Origin: Rotaria sordida
Lineage: Eukaryota > Rotifera > Eurotatoria > Philodinida > Philodinidae
NCBI GenBank assembly: GCA_905250125.1
Contig: CAJNOL010000094.1
Coordinates: 186,001 to 250,000, forward strand
DNA: 64,000 nucleotides
Direction: 5' to 3'
Under the pieces are notes generated by a model, which saw only the letters and a program-made list of their open reading frames with translations, was not told where the DNA came from and did no database searches. Shown piece by piece: positions 1 through 13,900 of this stretch. The position numbers were made by a program, and so were the translations under genes. Numbering within the stretch: position 1 is the first letter of the stretch; every line of letters begins with the position of its first letter.

Positions 1-906
1 TGAGGGTGACGGTGACAGTATGAGATGACGGTTAGAAAATTTATCGATTGTTGCATAATATTGAAAAAATAAATGAATTAGATTAATTTCTTCTTGAGAA
101 TTTTTCTTTATACAATAATTATGTAAATATAAATATGTAATTTAATTGGAATGTTGAACATATTGGCAAACAATATAAACATCTTCATCATATACATGAC
201 AAAGAGTGAGGATATTAATGTCCTCTTCACACACAACCGCACAGCATTGTTCTCCTTTTTCTGCTAATTTTGTCGCTTATACTTTAATATTCAGAACATG
301 AATAAAGAAATTTTTATATGAAATTACACTGATAAATTTCACAAACGCTGTAACTGTATTTAGAACTAGTTCATCAGTTGACATTAGTTGAATATAGATT
401 GTGCTAGAACCAACATTGCAAGGAGGAAAAAGCGGATCCACGGATCCTTTGGGTTTCCGTTGGATCCTCGCCAGATCCCGGATACAAAAACATCATGAAA
501 ATACGGAGTTTAGAACTCTAATACAGACGACACGTGGATACATCACTATTCTATGACAATAATTGATCTTCTGAAATATACTGAATAATTTCTCCATAAG
601 TAATTATTACTGTTGACCGTACACAGTGCTCATTCATAGCATTCGCATGTGTATTAACATCCAAGATTGACAGCAGACAAAATTTGTGTGAGACTCTTAA
701 ATAACAGAAAAAATGTTCAAAGTCAAACATAACTGTGATTTGAATTTTAATAAATTGACTAGAGAAGTTCATACGCTATGCTTATGAGCTTTGATTGTTT
801 ATTTTTTTCTGATATGTTAATCCTAATTTGATTATATACATAATTATTACTCGCTCATAAAAAACAAAAACAAAAACAAAAATATAGTTTTAATGTAAAA
901 ACAACT
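1..906. other. intergenic, no gene seen
   Basis: AT-rich sequence without a convincing reading frame. A GGATCC-rich patch near 434-478 resembles the GGATCC-rich repeats in the p115 intron near 53.5-53.8 kb. An A-rich (CAAAAA)n stretch lies near 858-885. Confidence 0.5.
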
Positions 907-1116
907 TCACGTTTGAACTCGAGTTGTCCCTGAACTCGTGGATAATATTGGTGATTGTCTTTTAACATTTTTGGCATTTTTATATTCTTGCAATCCTTCA
1001 CGAACGGCAGTTTGGACGTTTAATTTTGTTTTATAATTATCAGTAAGTGGATTGACAGGTTTACTTATAATATCACCGCTAAAAAAGAAAACAAGTAATA
1101 GACAAATAGAATCCAT
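907..1116 (-). CDS. possible small secreted peptide (doubtful)
   Basis: A 69-residue frame starts at the ATG at 1116. Its first residues (MDSICLLLVFFFSG) look like a signal peptide. A polar part follows, with a Lys-Arg pair near residue 50 (KNVKRQSP) and a Ser/Thr-rich end, as in short secreted or processed peptides. The frame stays open upstream to an ATG at 1185. The run encoding FFFS also looks like a splice acceptor, so this may instead be the last exon of a longer gene. No family is recognised and chance cannot be excluded. Confidence 0.25.
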   Translation of the reverse strand: MDSICLLLVFFFSGDIISKPVNPLTDNYKTKLNVQTAVREGLQEYKNAKNVKRQSPILSTSSGTTRVQT

Positions 1117-1977
1117 TTTTGAAAATATTAGCAAACTATGTAACAATTGTCTTTTATTTTGCGTTTCAAATGATTCATTATTCATAGAGAAAAAGTAAAT
1201 ATTTAAGATGTTCGTCGGACACGATGTATTCTTACTTGATTTCTATTAACGTTTGATCAATCAGAAAACAATAAAAATAAAAATAGTTTTGATTCTTACA
1301 AAGTAACACATACAAATCCTAGACTAAATGTTATATCAAATGATAGTTGTTTTATTAAAATAACACTTAGTGTACTTGGACTATCTTTGTCAATTAAAAT
1401 AGGAATAATGTCAGTGCAATTCTTCAGAAGATTATTAAATTACCAACGACAAAATGCTTGCAAATCGGATGTTTGATAAAAAATTTTAGAGGTTATAGTT
1501 ATAACAAATTAATGTCGATATATACGAATAGTACAAGAGTAGACGATTATAATACACATGAAAATTTCATAGGAAAACACAAAGTATTAATATACCATCT
1601 GAGTTTTTTTCAACCATTCTTAAATAACATTTGTGAATAGGCCATCCCATGATCATACTCTCTAATCTATATGTACAAAGTCTTTGTACTAATATGAGTC
1701 TATGAAATTAGTCGAGAAGTTTACAATTAGAGAACAAAAGCTTTTTTAACAGAAGCTTTCAGTTATATAAAAAATAAAAGAATATCAGTATATGAGTTAT
1801 CTCTAGTGCTTCTGATTTTTTATGGTAGTATCATATAAAAATAAAACAGATGCCGACTATTTTCGAGGACACTTCCTCTTAATCAGCAGAAAAAGTACAA
1901 ATAAAGGATGGTTGTTGATGTGGGTCTTCTTGCATCCTCTTCACACTCACACTCACACCCTCAAATTCTATATCCAC

Positions 1978-2207
1978 TTTCGAATTTTCGGTATTTAGAA
2001 TGTAATAGATTTCAATCATTTGTAACAGCCTTGCGTTCTACAACCTAATGTATAAAAATAATTTCTTATAGTTTTGGTTGAGATAGATCTTATCAAAATT
2101 CAAAACTAAACTACACGACAAATTTTGTATAGACGCTGTTTTTGACTTCCGCGGAAGGTTTGTTCTCAATGAACTAACTTTAAGCCGGAAAATAAATTCT
2201 TATAATA
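1978..2207. repeat. dispersed repeat A, copy 1
   Basis: About 230 bp with a diverged direct copy at about 8715-8948, inside the first TEX2 intron. Shared blocks include TTTCAATCATTT, AATAATTTCTTATAGTTT and GTTCTCAATGAACTAA, in the same order and orientation. No coding capacity is visible and the element type is unknown. Confidence 0.6.
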
Positions 2208-2615
2208 TATTGTTAAAAAGAACATGAAATTCTGATTCTAGCTGATTACTTTTGATTATATGATTCGTAAGCATTTGATCGCTGATACAAAGATAAGATC
2301 GGTAACTTTATGAATAAACATATTAGGTATTTTATATATCAAATGATCTATTGAGAACTCCTTTTCGATTGACTGTTTCGTAATTATGAAACATGTTTAT
2401 CAAAAAAAAAACATGAAGTCTTTCATTGAATTTAGTAGCATAAGAGTCAAGGATAATGATCAAACACAACAAAAGTTTCGAATAGAAAACAACACTCGAT
2501 CTATAAGATAATCGAATTTAGACAACTGGAAATATTTGATTAATAAAATAAGAAGATGTTTTTTCTAGCTTAGTAAATATCTCTTCAAGATTTTACTTAT
2601 TTGAAAGTTAAAAAC

Positions 2616-5600
2616 TTACATAATATCGATAACCCAATCTCGAAAGAATGGCAAAAGTTGATCATCCATAGCTGGAAGAACAACGAGACGCTACAAAATA
2701 AACCAATAAATATTATTTAAACAAAAAAAAAAGAATTTCCTAACTTTCAACTCAGCACGAACTTTAGCTGCGAGAAAATCTTGCAATAATATATAAGAAT
2801 ATTGTTTTTCACCATATGTTGGTGTTACTTTGATATTAAAATCAGGCATTTCTGGAAAGCCCACCCTGAAAAAATTAAATTGACCAATTATATAAATGAA
2901 ATGAGTAAAATATTTACCAGATTCGATCACTTGGTGGTGGAGGAATGTTAAGCTAAAATAGATTTTTATATTAGAAAAGAGAAAATTAAGATTTTCCTAA
3001 GAATATAAAATGAATAACTTACTGTAAGAATACCACTAAAACTAGTCAATTCAACATCTATACCAACGTCTTTCTGAGAAAATTTTTCAAATAATGTTTT
3101 TATAAATGGTAAATTTACAAATATTTGAAAATATTTATTTAATGCTAAATTAGTTAATACAGTACCAAGTCTTCGTGTTATGGCCCTAGAATAAATTAAA
3201 ATTAATTATTTTAATCTATATGAACTTATGATAATCTATATACATTTCTGGAATTTCAGGTTCTTTAGCTAAAAGTTTTTGTCTTTGAATTAAATCATCT
3301 TCATTAATATTTTCATTATCTTTATGAACAATTTGTGATATTTGATGTTGTGCAAATATTGGCTTATCGTTTTTTGGATCATAATTAATCAATTTTTGTA
3401 GTACAACACGACTTTTTATGGATAACCTAAATTTAATTATGAATCAATTATTAACTTCGAAATTCGAGATTGTCTTAGGATACTCAGAAAAGAATCGAAC
3501 TAATCTAAGGATATCCTTTATCTTTCCCAACTAAAAAACAAATTTTTATTTCGCAAGATGTTTTGAAGTGTCCTCTGTCAAGTGCTATAAAAATTATAAC
3601 TGGGCAAATTTGCATAAATCCTGAAAAAGCTTACGATGGAATTATCTCAAGTGACACCCGTCGTTTGAACTCATATTGAATGGTGTGGGTGTTGGTCTGC
3701 TCTGCTTTTACATCCACACCCACATCCTTATTTTTTTTCAACAATCTTTGAGAATGTGTATTCTATAAAAATACTCTACAAAGCTAATCAAATTTTCTTA
3801 CGAATTGATCTGATAACATTGAGAAATTTTCTAATGTTAAACTTACTTGAAATTACCACGATAATAGAGGAATAAATTGAACCAAATACCTTGTGTATTC
3901 CATTGCATGGGTTCAATTTTTAATATAATTGGAAATGTTTTACCTAAGTCAATGGATACAACACGAAGATTTTCAAGAATTGATACCTACAAAAAATATA
4001 TCAATGAGTAAAGATTATAAAATTTCCTCTAGAAAAAAAAAACAAAATATGAACAACTTGAATGCTTTAATCTACAGTGTAGAGATGAAATTTTAAAAAA
4101 AATGCTTGAATCATGTATAAAAAATTTGAGAAAATAAAACCTTGTCTTGTAATCAATAAATAAGAAATAACTTACAGCAATTTCTTTTAATTTCATTTCA
4201 ATTTTATTTTTTAATAAATCTTTAAGAACTGGAGTATGAAATATATCACATAAAAGTCGACGAATCATGAAATTGATTGTTATAGCTGCTTCATCTAAAC
4301 ATTCAGGTGTTTGAAGAACTTTTTGTAAACTAGTTTCATTCGGTATTAATTTTTTTGATTTTCTTGCAATAGTTCGATGTGTTCCACTCGCATCTTTTTC
4401 AGCATTCTCTGATTCTTTCTCCTTAAAAAAAAAGAAACCAAAGAACAATCAATAATTTTAATCCATTAAAATAAAACTCGTGAATGAAATTATTTATCGA
4501 ACATCATACTTTCGCTCTTTGTTGTAACTCTTCTGCATTTATCTGTGTTTCAATAACTGAAGCGCGAATATTAGCTTCAGTAACTGGATTTGGAACAAGT
4601 ACAGTGTCAGCATCTGTTTGAGCTTGACGTTGATAGAGATATGAATTCAAAATTGATGATGACAGTGATCCATTAGTACTTGCGAGATATTTGACTCGTT
4701 CGATTTCTTCTTTTCCTTTACGCAAAACTAAAGAAAGTCTAGAATAGACAAAAGAAAAAAGGAAACAAAAAGTAGCTTGAAAATAAATTATATAAAGAAA
4801 AATACTAACTTATGAAACCATTCTTCTTTTTGTGGACTAGTTTCGAACCAAATTGAGAGTGTTGTTGCATTATTCTTAAAAAAATCATTTGTATCAAGTT
4901 TTGATTTTTCTAATTGTTGTTTGCTAAAGATTTGTTTATCAAGAATTTGTAAATCTTGTATGACAATAGGATATTCATTCATCCAATATTTACTACGTGT
5001 TAAAGTCACCTCAGGTACGAGCATCATTCGAGCTTCTGAAGTTAATTAAAAAAAAAGTACAACGAATTAATTTATGTGAAATTAATAATGATTTCTTTTA
5101 AATACTTGCCTTTAATTAAATATTCTCGACATCCAATAAATTTTATTTCTTTATCGGGTTTCTTTTCTTCACTCCAAGGTTTACTAGCAAGTTGAATAAT
5201 AAGACGATATCCATCAAGACGAACATCACACGGGTAACGAACAAAATCATCATCACGATCAGCATCATAACTGTGAAAACTCATGAAAGCACCAGTTGCC
5301 TAAAATAATAATTTTAATAAATCTAGTCCACTGAAAAAATTCAACCTGAATAATTCTTCAGAATAGTGCTTAAAATGTCATCTTTAGGTTTCCCATGATG
5401 ATAGTAACTAATTATTCTCTTTTACTTAAAGAGGTCCTCCCCCCCTCTCAAAAATTTAACTTCGACAAAGTACATGAGATATTAATGAAACTTTGCATAG
5501 ATGTTTGATTCATTGATGTATATTAATAGAAAAATCACAGCTCTCTAGAATGAAGTATATTGAAAAAAAATTTTGTTCGCAGTTGAATCATTATCGAAAA

Positions 5601-8600
5601 AAATGCAAAAGAATTTTGTTTTTTTAGTACAGCCTTCCTATCATGACTTAAAATGGAGGTAATAGCTTGCTGGTAAAATTGGGAAATCAACGGTCTAAAG
5701 ATGGATCAAAACGTTCACAAAATCAGGTACAATATATCCGGCAAGAAGTACAAGTCGAAATCGAATTAAAAATAAAAGATTGATTCGCCGAGTGAATTAT
5801 CATCATCTTCAAACCAAAAAGAAAAAATCGACAAGACAGCTGGTCAAATTGCATGATGTCTTAAGATCAATCATGAAAAGAACAATTAAAAAATGATTTC
5901 GACTTCAAATCATATGTAAAACGTGTTGTTCCAAAGCTAATGAATGCACAACAGCAAACAGAAGATTTTCGTTTAGTATACAGGCTAGAACAAATGTCAC
6001 AAAATCTTTATCCAGGAAAATTTTGTTTTTTTTTTGACGAAAAACGATTTAATCATCAGACTCAAACCTGGTGCGGACATTATTTCTGGGATTCATGACC
6101 ACCTTACAGTTCCGATCGTCATCCACTCAATTACTCAATCTGGAGCAAAGTAACCAATAGAAAAATTTTAATGGATCAAATCCGTGCTGGTGTAAAAAGA
6201 ATTCAACTCGATGTTGTTTGTCGCAGTATTAACTCCTGAAGTAAAAAAGTTTATCTTATGTTACAGAACAATTGTGTATCTGTTTTCTAAATGAAATACA
6301 CGATTTTGTAGAGCGCCCGCGCTGTTCAAAGCAAGGAAACAAAAGTCTCTCATTCTTTATAGGACACCTGTTATAAGTCAATCGAAGCACTTATCTATGT
6401 ACGTTAGATTATTCTCGTACGAGTAGAGTATGTTGGGTCAAAAGTTTTCAGACCCGGACCAGAACCTAGTTGAATCGTATTTTGATACTTTCAAGTCAAC
6501 CTTCTAGTATATCTATTAAAGCTACATCTTATTATCAAAAACAAAAATCTAAACTTACTTGTACATAGGTATTCTTGTTTTCTTTATCAACTTTTGTAAG
6601 CATAGAATCGAGTGCAGGAAAATCGATCCATTCTTCTATGGCAGTTTCTTCAACTTTAGTATTAATAATCATCCGAAACCATACATACACTGTAACTATA
6701 GCAAATAGACAACCAACGATAAAACCAGAAAAAAATGATGATATTGGTTTCCATAATGTAATAATTAGAGAAATGATACCGACAGAAATCTATTTAAAGA
6801 AAAAGTAATTGGTCAGAAATTAAATTTTAATAATAAGAGTATAGTTTTTACATATAAGGAAATTCTAACTGATGACTAAACTCAAAAACAAAAAAAGTTA
6901 TCTTTTTATTTTCTTTATAAATAAAAAATTCAAAATTTATTGTTAAAGAATAATTATTATGCTTACCGAAATTGAATACATAGTATCACTATTTAATTTT
7001 AACTTGTTCTTTAATATTTCCTTGATATTCAATCGAAATTTAGGTCCAGCCAGAAGTACAGCTGATCTTCTTACAGTATCTTGTGGTACAGTAACAATAG
7101 TAGGTTTTACAGTCATTTCGACAGGATCAATTTTAGTAATAAGACGTTCTTTTACACCACCAACTACATCTTTTGAATTGTCTGCCAGTGTGAACATATT
7201 TTGAATTGATTTAAGTTTTCTTGGCGAATGTGAAGGAGTTATAATTGATGAATGAGCAGTACCAGTAGAACCTAGTGACGATGTTGAACTTTTTGTAGTG
7301 ACAGTTGATAAGTTAGAAGATTTACTAACACTTAACTTCATACCACTAAAATCTGTATTCAAAGTCAAATAATCAATAATACGGCGAGATGGTGAGATAT
7401 GGATTGCACTAGATGATGACGTAAGCGTTGATAATGATCCTGTATCACCTGACAACACATATAACAAACAAATTATTTTAATATAGAGTTACCCATAAGT
7501 TAGAGGAAGAGTTTATTCTAACTAAATACGATATTAGACGTAGACTGCTATTCGAGCTTTGCTCGAGTAGAAAAAAGGCAACTGACTCCACGAAGTGCAA
7601 CTCTCGACTCGTTGCTTTTCGTTCTCTAAGGCACCATGCTGAAAATCTTTCTAGGCATTCAACACTCTATGATAGAAGGTGTCAATCAGAAAAGATCATA
7701 ATTAAAATATGTATGTGTTTAAGATGTAAGATATAAATGATCGCTTCAAAATTGAATGAATCATTCATTGTTATATAAGAAGTTATCAACTGGTAATTAT
7801 CGTTTTTCTGTATATTTATTTCAATTGCTTGGCCACCATTCGAAAATTTTCTCTAGACATTCAAGACTTCATGGGGAACGATTTTAACTTGTACACAGCG
7901 ATAATTAAAATATGTATGCATTTGACTTCTTAGATATGAATGGTTATCTAAGATTGAATCATGCATATAGTCATATAAGGACACTATCAGCTGTTAATTA
8001 TGGTTTTCGACATTTTTATAGCTCCTGAACGGAGTAGAATTTTGAAAATCGGATTTCAGATGTGTATTCATGACATTCTCACGATCTCGGCAAACTTTTT
8101 CCCATTTCGAAATGATGCTTAGTTGCAGAGAACTAGTGGCCGACTTGAATCGTGAGTCATGCGTCGAGAAGAAGAAGAAGAAGAAGAATTTGCCACCGCA
8201 ACTAACCAAGTGAAAAGTACTAAGTCGGCTACTGCACTTTGTGCACTCAGCCGTCTTAATTACTTTTTTTCTTTCTATCCATAGTCTACGTGTACAAAGT
8301 TTGGAATATGTTCAAATTCTTTTTTTTTGTATTGTGTTTCTTGACAGAAAGATCGAAAACCTGCCAATAAGAAGATAAATTAATCTTTCCATTCTACATA
8401 ATCGTATTATTCGATGAGTGTTTTCTCAATAAGCGAATGATTCATTCAGCTGTAAATTCATAAATATTTAATGCAGAATCAGAAATAAAAGATGAGGACA
8501 ACGTAATGATAGACTAAGACAGAGCTATGATCAAATTTATTTAACTACATGGATAAGATTAACTTTCAACAATAGAAGACGAATTATTTAGAGATATTTT

Positions 8601-10963
8601 AACAGCGATAATCAAAAACAAAATCAAATCATTTGTTACTATTACAGTAAATCGAACTGAGTGAAACTCTATATAGACTTTTCGAACAGTTGTTCTTTAC
8701 GTGATTTCAAAAAAGTCACTTCTTTCGAACTTTTGATGTTTAGAGTGTAATTGATTTCAATCATTTTTAGCAGCCTTGTTCTATAACCTAATATATAAAA
8801 ATAATTTCTTATAGTTTCGACTGAGATAGTTTTTTATCAAAATACAAAACTAAACTACGCGACAAATTTTATACAGGTGTCATTTTTCATCTCCGTCAAA
8901 GCTCTGTTCTCAATGAACTAATTTTAAGCTAGGAAATAAATTCTTTAAAAAAAAAACAAGAAACTGATTGTAGCTGGTTACTTTTGATTCTCTTCAGTGA
9001 TTTATATGTAGATGAAAATTGACTAAATATGTTGTGCAAAGATTTTATTTACACACAGGTCAGGTTATAAAATATCTTGCAATAAGATCTTTTATATTGG
9101 TATGGTATCTTTACAGTCTCATGAATTTTCTATATTATTGAAAAGCAAATTACTTTTGTGTATAGATCTTGCATTATGATACTTCTATCATTGAATCCAT
9201 TAAAAATGTGTTTTTTTTAAATATAAAACACAAAGAAATAATGCATGAGTTATGATGAATTGAACTAATTATAAATGCAATTTTCCACTCATTTACTATT
9301 TATTTATATATCCAGGGATGAAAAAGTTTAAGTTCTATAAGACTGCGTGATTCATTTTGACAAAGAACTGCTTCTTTTTTCTTTGAAGCAACCAACACAT
9401 CCAAGTACACTGTATATTCGTACTGCAGAACATAAATAAATGCGACATCGTTACTGAGGAATTTCCTAGATTTCTAAAAAAAAGAGAAATGAAAATATTC
9501 TCGATGAAATCGTCTATCTTTCAAAACTTTAAAAGATAACTTCATGTAGAAATTCAGGGCACAATAAATTTAAAAAAAAAAACACAAAGCTGTACATCCA
9601 TTTTAAAATCTGCTCGATTTTTCGTGAATTTTGGAGAAAACATATCGAACTGCGATTCACCCGTCATGTAGTCTTGTAAAGAACAAAATTTTGCAAATTT
9701 TTTTACTGTCCAAGTAAAGATTTTGCATCTGAACTTTAACTCAAAGAAAAAGAAAAACTTCATTGATTAAAAAATCATCATGAAGGATATTTTTAACTTT
9801 CCAGTAAAACTGGAATATTCAAAGGTGAATAAGTCAAATTTATAAAATTCTTTGATGTAGAAATCCTTCATACTTTTACAAAGCACGAAGAACGATGCAT
9901 TGTAGTGAGAATATATAGAATGTATAAATGTGTGGATTATCGTACAAAGGTAAAATGTTCTTTTTAACAATGAAATTCTTAATTTTGTAAACCTTGAAAT
10001 TCTCTATTTTTTGGTATATGAATTTAAATGAAAGAAAAATTACGTTTACAGTTAGTCTGATTCATTTTATGATTCATTCTGTTAATCATTTGACGTTTTT
10101 TTTTTATTTCATTTTTCTTCGAAATTCTTACAAATTTAAAATTCACTATTTAATATTTGTTTTTCGAAAACAAAAATTACATTGAAATCAATATGAAAAC
10201 ATTCCATTTAATATTTAGTTATCTTCATTAAATATTGCTCGCGTCATACTCCGTATTAATGTATTATTCATTGAAACTAGCATTTATCTATTTGGTTAAG
10301 ATAACCAAAAATAATGAATGATTGATTTATTTTATTGGCATACAATTTTTTTTTTTCATAATAATCGTTATATGAAAAAAAATAATCAAGATAATCACAT
10401 TTATCATTCCATAAAAATGATTTTATCTCTCTATTCAATTAAAACATTTATACTTCCTGAATATATGAGAAATAAACATGTGCAAATCTAACATGCACTT
10501 ATCTCAATGGGAATCTTTTAGTATTTATATGACATTTTGTCATTCTATGCCATGGGAATGGAAGAAAAATTATAGTTTTTTTGTTAAAAAATGTTTAACA
10601 AGACATTAGTTACTATTGTACTATAGTTACTTTTTTGTTAAAATTAAAATCTATTGAATATAACTTCTAAATGTCTAAATTTATGAATTCATACTCACTA
10701 GATATTTTTGGTAATTGTCTTGTTGGTATCGTTATAGATGGAGTATCATCTTGCAATGAAAATGTAACTGTATTCATAGTTGTTAAGCTGTTTGTCGGAG
10801 ACATTGAATTGTGACGATCAGAAGAGATTGAACGACCTCGTTCTTTAGTAACTTCAGTTTTATCTGCTTTCATTGCTGCAATTTTATTTGATAATTTATC
10901 CAACATATTATGTGATGATTTGGAATAATATTGCGTGTTACTCTTTCTCATTGTTTCCGACAT
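2616..10963 (-). CDS. TEX2: TEX2-like SMP/PH lipid-transfer protein
   Basis: Thirteen coding exons can be joined with consistent phase: 10963-10699, 7448-6967, 6789-6559, 5299-5110, 5035-4810, 4738-4510, 4421-4176, 3986-3847, 3426-3244, 3185-3023, 2952-2918, 2865-2745 and 2690-2616, about 861 aa. The Ser/Thr-rich N-terminus (about 1-240) is low complexity. Residues ~253-290 are strongly hydrophobic and should anchor the protein in the ER membrane. A PH-like region follows (~330-465, with WFHKL near its end), then an SMP/TULIP lipid-transfer domain (~540-850), ending VVLPAMDD as in animal TEX2. TEX2 and yeast Nvj2 act at ER contact sites and move lipids between membranes. The intron after exon 4 has a GC donor. 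The terminal ATG-TAA could also be a splice donor (ATGTAAGT), so a short last exon may be missed. Human TEX2 is longer (~1130 aa). Confidence 0.88.
3632..3735. repeat. TIR fragment and telomere-like tract in a TEX2 intron
   Basis: Positions 3632-3680 match the arms of the inverted-repeat element at 34351-34946 (shared CGTTTGA.CTCATATT). A GTGTGGGTG tract and a complementary CCACACCCACATCC tract follow directly. It appears to be a broken copy of a small transposon joined to TGTGGG-type sequence. Confidence 0.5.
5650..6300 (+). pseudogene. dead mariner-type transposase in a TEX2 intron
   Basis: On the strand opposite TEX2, about 5895-6098 reads as a broken transposase piece with FFFDEKRFNHQTQTW, which fits the first catalytic Asp block (D-E-K-x-F). 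After a stop, ~6098-6215 gives PPYSSDRHPLNYSIWSKV, corresponding to the last block (PxSPDLNPLDYxxWS), with Asn where the catalytic Asp is expected. The middle Asp block is absent. Premature stops and the deletion show an old inactive copy. Its ends were not found. Confidence 0.65.
7629..8013. repeat. two degenerate ~190-bp direct repeats
   Basis: About 7629-7815 and 7830-8013 share the ordered blocks GGC(A)CCAT, TCTAG.CATTCAA, ATAATTAAAATATGTATG, TATAAG and a final TTAT.GTTTT, with about 65-70% similarity by eye. They lie in the 3.2-kb first intron of the TEX2-like gene. No open frame is visible. Confidence 0.5.
8715..8948. repeat. dispersed repeat A, copy 2
   Basis: Direct copy of the repeat at 1978-2207, about 80% similar by eye. 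It lies in the large first intron of the TEX2-like gene. Confidence 0.6.
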
Positions 10964-13900
10964 ATTTGTATGTCTTTTATTAGAACGAGACCAAGTATAA
11001 AAACAGAGCTTGTTTTTTACATTTTTTTTTATGAGTGTTGTGCGAATGATGAGTTGTTGTTGTCGTCTAAAGGAAGCGAAGAAGAATAAGATAGAAAGAA
11101 AAAGAAAAAAAAGAATTATACTACGGTACGAGAAAGCGATTTCAAAGCAAAAAAGACGAACAAACTAATACTAGAAAGGATGAAAAAAAAACCAGTGTCG
11201 TAAGAGTAGGAACGGGTACACTAGACAAAAAAAGAAACAGAACAAGCATGAGCACTCAACATTAATAAAAGTGAGAAAGAAGTAAAAGGGTCAGTAAAAG
11301 ATCACCAATGAGTGCATTACAAATACACATCACAGCATGTTACACCTAACTTAGTTTACTTATTGACTCCATTGCACATCATTTCGTGACAAATATATAT
11401 ATATATGTATGGAGTTAGGCTAGCCTGTTCAATAATCTACAATGACAACACTTTAATTGTTGAACTTCATCCTAATTCAAGAATCTATCAAGAAGATCTT
11501 GTGCGATTCTTGCAAGATTATACTCAGGTGGAAAATTCAAACGTAAAATCTTATAACACCAGATGAAATCGTACACAAAAAACGCAGTTTCAGAAATCTT
11601 ATACTAAGTCGCACTATACGACTCTTGAAAGCTTATTCGTCTTTATGAATAAGAGTGAAGGTTTAATTCTGAAACTATAATATATGCAAGAGTAATTACT
11701 GCACATTGATATATTTCAAATTAGCACTTTTTTCCGAATGGATTTTTCAATGTCATTAGATGATATTGATGCGCCGATGCGAAAAGGTTGACATTGAACA
11801 GTAACTATTATTTCCATATAAGTCACATACTCTTTAAATTATTAATCATAACATTCTATCGAAAAATGAAATAGAAGGACATATAGCAAGTACTTATATA
11901 AATAGAAATGATTTTTGTAAATCACCTAGACTATTTAGATTTTTATTATTTGAAAAAAGAAATAATAATTTTTTTCATATTATTTCACTAGTCAATTATA
12001 TATGGCGTTGATTCGATTAAAGACTTTAAATAGCAAATTCCTTTTAATCGACTTCCTGTATTACATTGAGTGTGTTTAGAAGTCAAAACTTTGTTTAGTT
12101 AAACTCTATTCGTTATTAATGTCATCGTATAGAATATATTATTTTCCTTCCACACTAATTTACTTGGATGAAACAAGATTTTTAGATATGATGAAACGCT
12201 TATGATGAATATACTATATCAGTTAAATGGTAATACTGTAGTACTAATCGTGTTATGTTTATCTGAAAATTATTGCCTAAACAAAGCGTCAACATTTACT
12301 CGTTATGAAAACTTTTGGCAATCATTGGCAAAAATTCAAGGAGTTTTTTTTAAATTTCGGCTATCCAATTTATCTGCAATGTACAAAAAGTCTTAAAATG
12401 ATTTTAAAATGTATATACTTATAATGAAATATCTTCAAGAAGTTGGAACAACACTATTCATACATTGAAAATTCGACACAAATTTTCGGATTATACAAAA
12501 CTATACAGAGTATAGTATTCCATACATGAGGTGGGTTAGGATTCGCTCACAAACTTTAATTACACATTGAATAGCATTGGAAAATTCTCCAAAACTACAT
12601 AAAATTGATCTATGTTGAAAAAAGAAAGGTTCTTTAGTCGATGGTGATGTTTGAGTTCTATATGCAAAAAATAGCAATATTGATTATAGTAATCTGCATT
12701 TTATAATGAATAAGTTATTATTTGAAGCTCGAGGGCAAAGAGCCAAAACAAATCTGAATGATTTTGCATTAAGAAGTAATGTCACTTGAAAAAAAAGTGT
12801 ATATAACTATCATCATTCATTATAATAATAAAGAAGGAAATTATATAAATGTCTATTTTTGACGATCCTACCATTCAGAGAAAAAATTGTAAAGAAGCTT
12901 ACAACAAAATGATCATATTTTGAAGATAATTTTACAAAACGGTACATTCAACTGTTTGAAAACTTAAGATAACTTGATGTATTATCTAAAGCAAGTTTCT
13001 TAATAAAATTATAATAGTGTCATTACTAATAATGCCTGACATAGCATGTTAGAAAAATTTTTAACAAGATTTCTCTATAATAAATAAATTACGATTTTAT
13101 TATAAACTCCATTGTAAATCAGATAACCTGTAAAGATGAATATTGTTACTATTTTAAAAATTTCTCCTTTATTGTTTACTTGATAAAAACAAAAAGAATT
13201 TTGATCAAAACATATCTGTTAAAATTCTTCATAAAATTTTATACATTATCTAATGAATATAGTCTTGTAAACGTTTTTCAGTCGGATTCTATCAAATACG
13301 GATGATTCCGATTCGATTTTGTCGATAGATGTCGAAATCTCTGTTATTGGATTTTAATCATCAGATTCGACTGAATCTTTACAAATTTCAATAGAACTTT
13401 GTCAAATTTCGATCAAATCTGACTAAGAATCCGACATAATAGGATTGCTCATTCCACGTATGATTCTGCCGTCATATGATTCCAGTTCATAGCTTCATCG
13501 CGTTCGTTCCATAAGCTCTAACTCAGTAAATGTAGACTAGGCACAGTCAACAACTAACAATTATTCAAGACAGATGTATGAAACTGATCCGCGTACTATT
13601 TTTTGTTGTGGGATGAGATCATAGTTAGCTCATTGACGTCTTGAATATGAAACAGCATAGCTCTTCATAAAACATCAGCAGTATTCTCCTTGTTTCAATA
13701 ATCAATTTCCTTGTCAACATCCGTTTTTTTTATGTGGATGCTACTCTACTAGTATGATATTGGTTGTCATTTGAAATGAGTGCAACGTACCGGAAGAACA
13801 TGACAAATCGATAGAGTTGGCGTTGTCGATCGTTTTTTTAATTTATAAATTGGTTGTTCTCAATGAAACCGCACTACTGAAATCAAAATAAATTTTCGTT

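Noticed and set aside
11395..11408. Short ATATATAT tracts as promoters
   Set aside because: Such tracts are scattered through the window (for example 25031 and 60258), and most have no gene start nearby.
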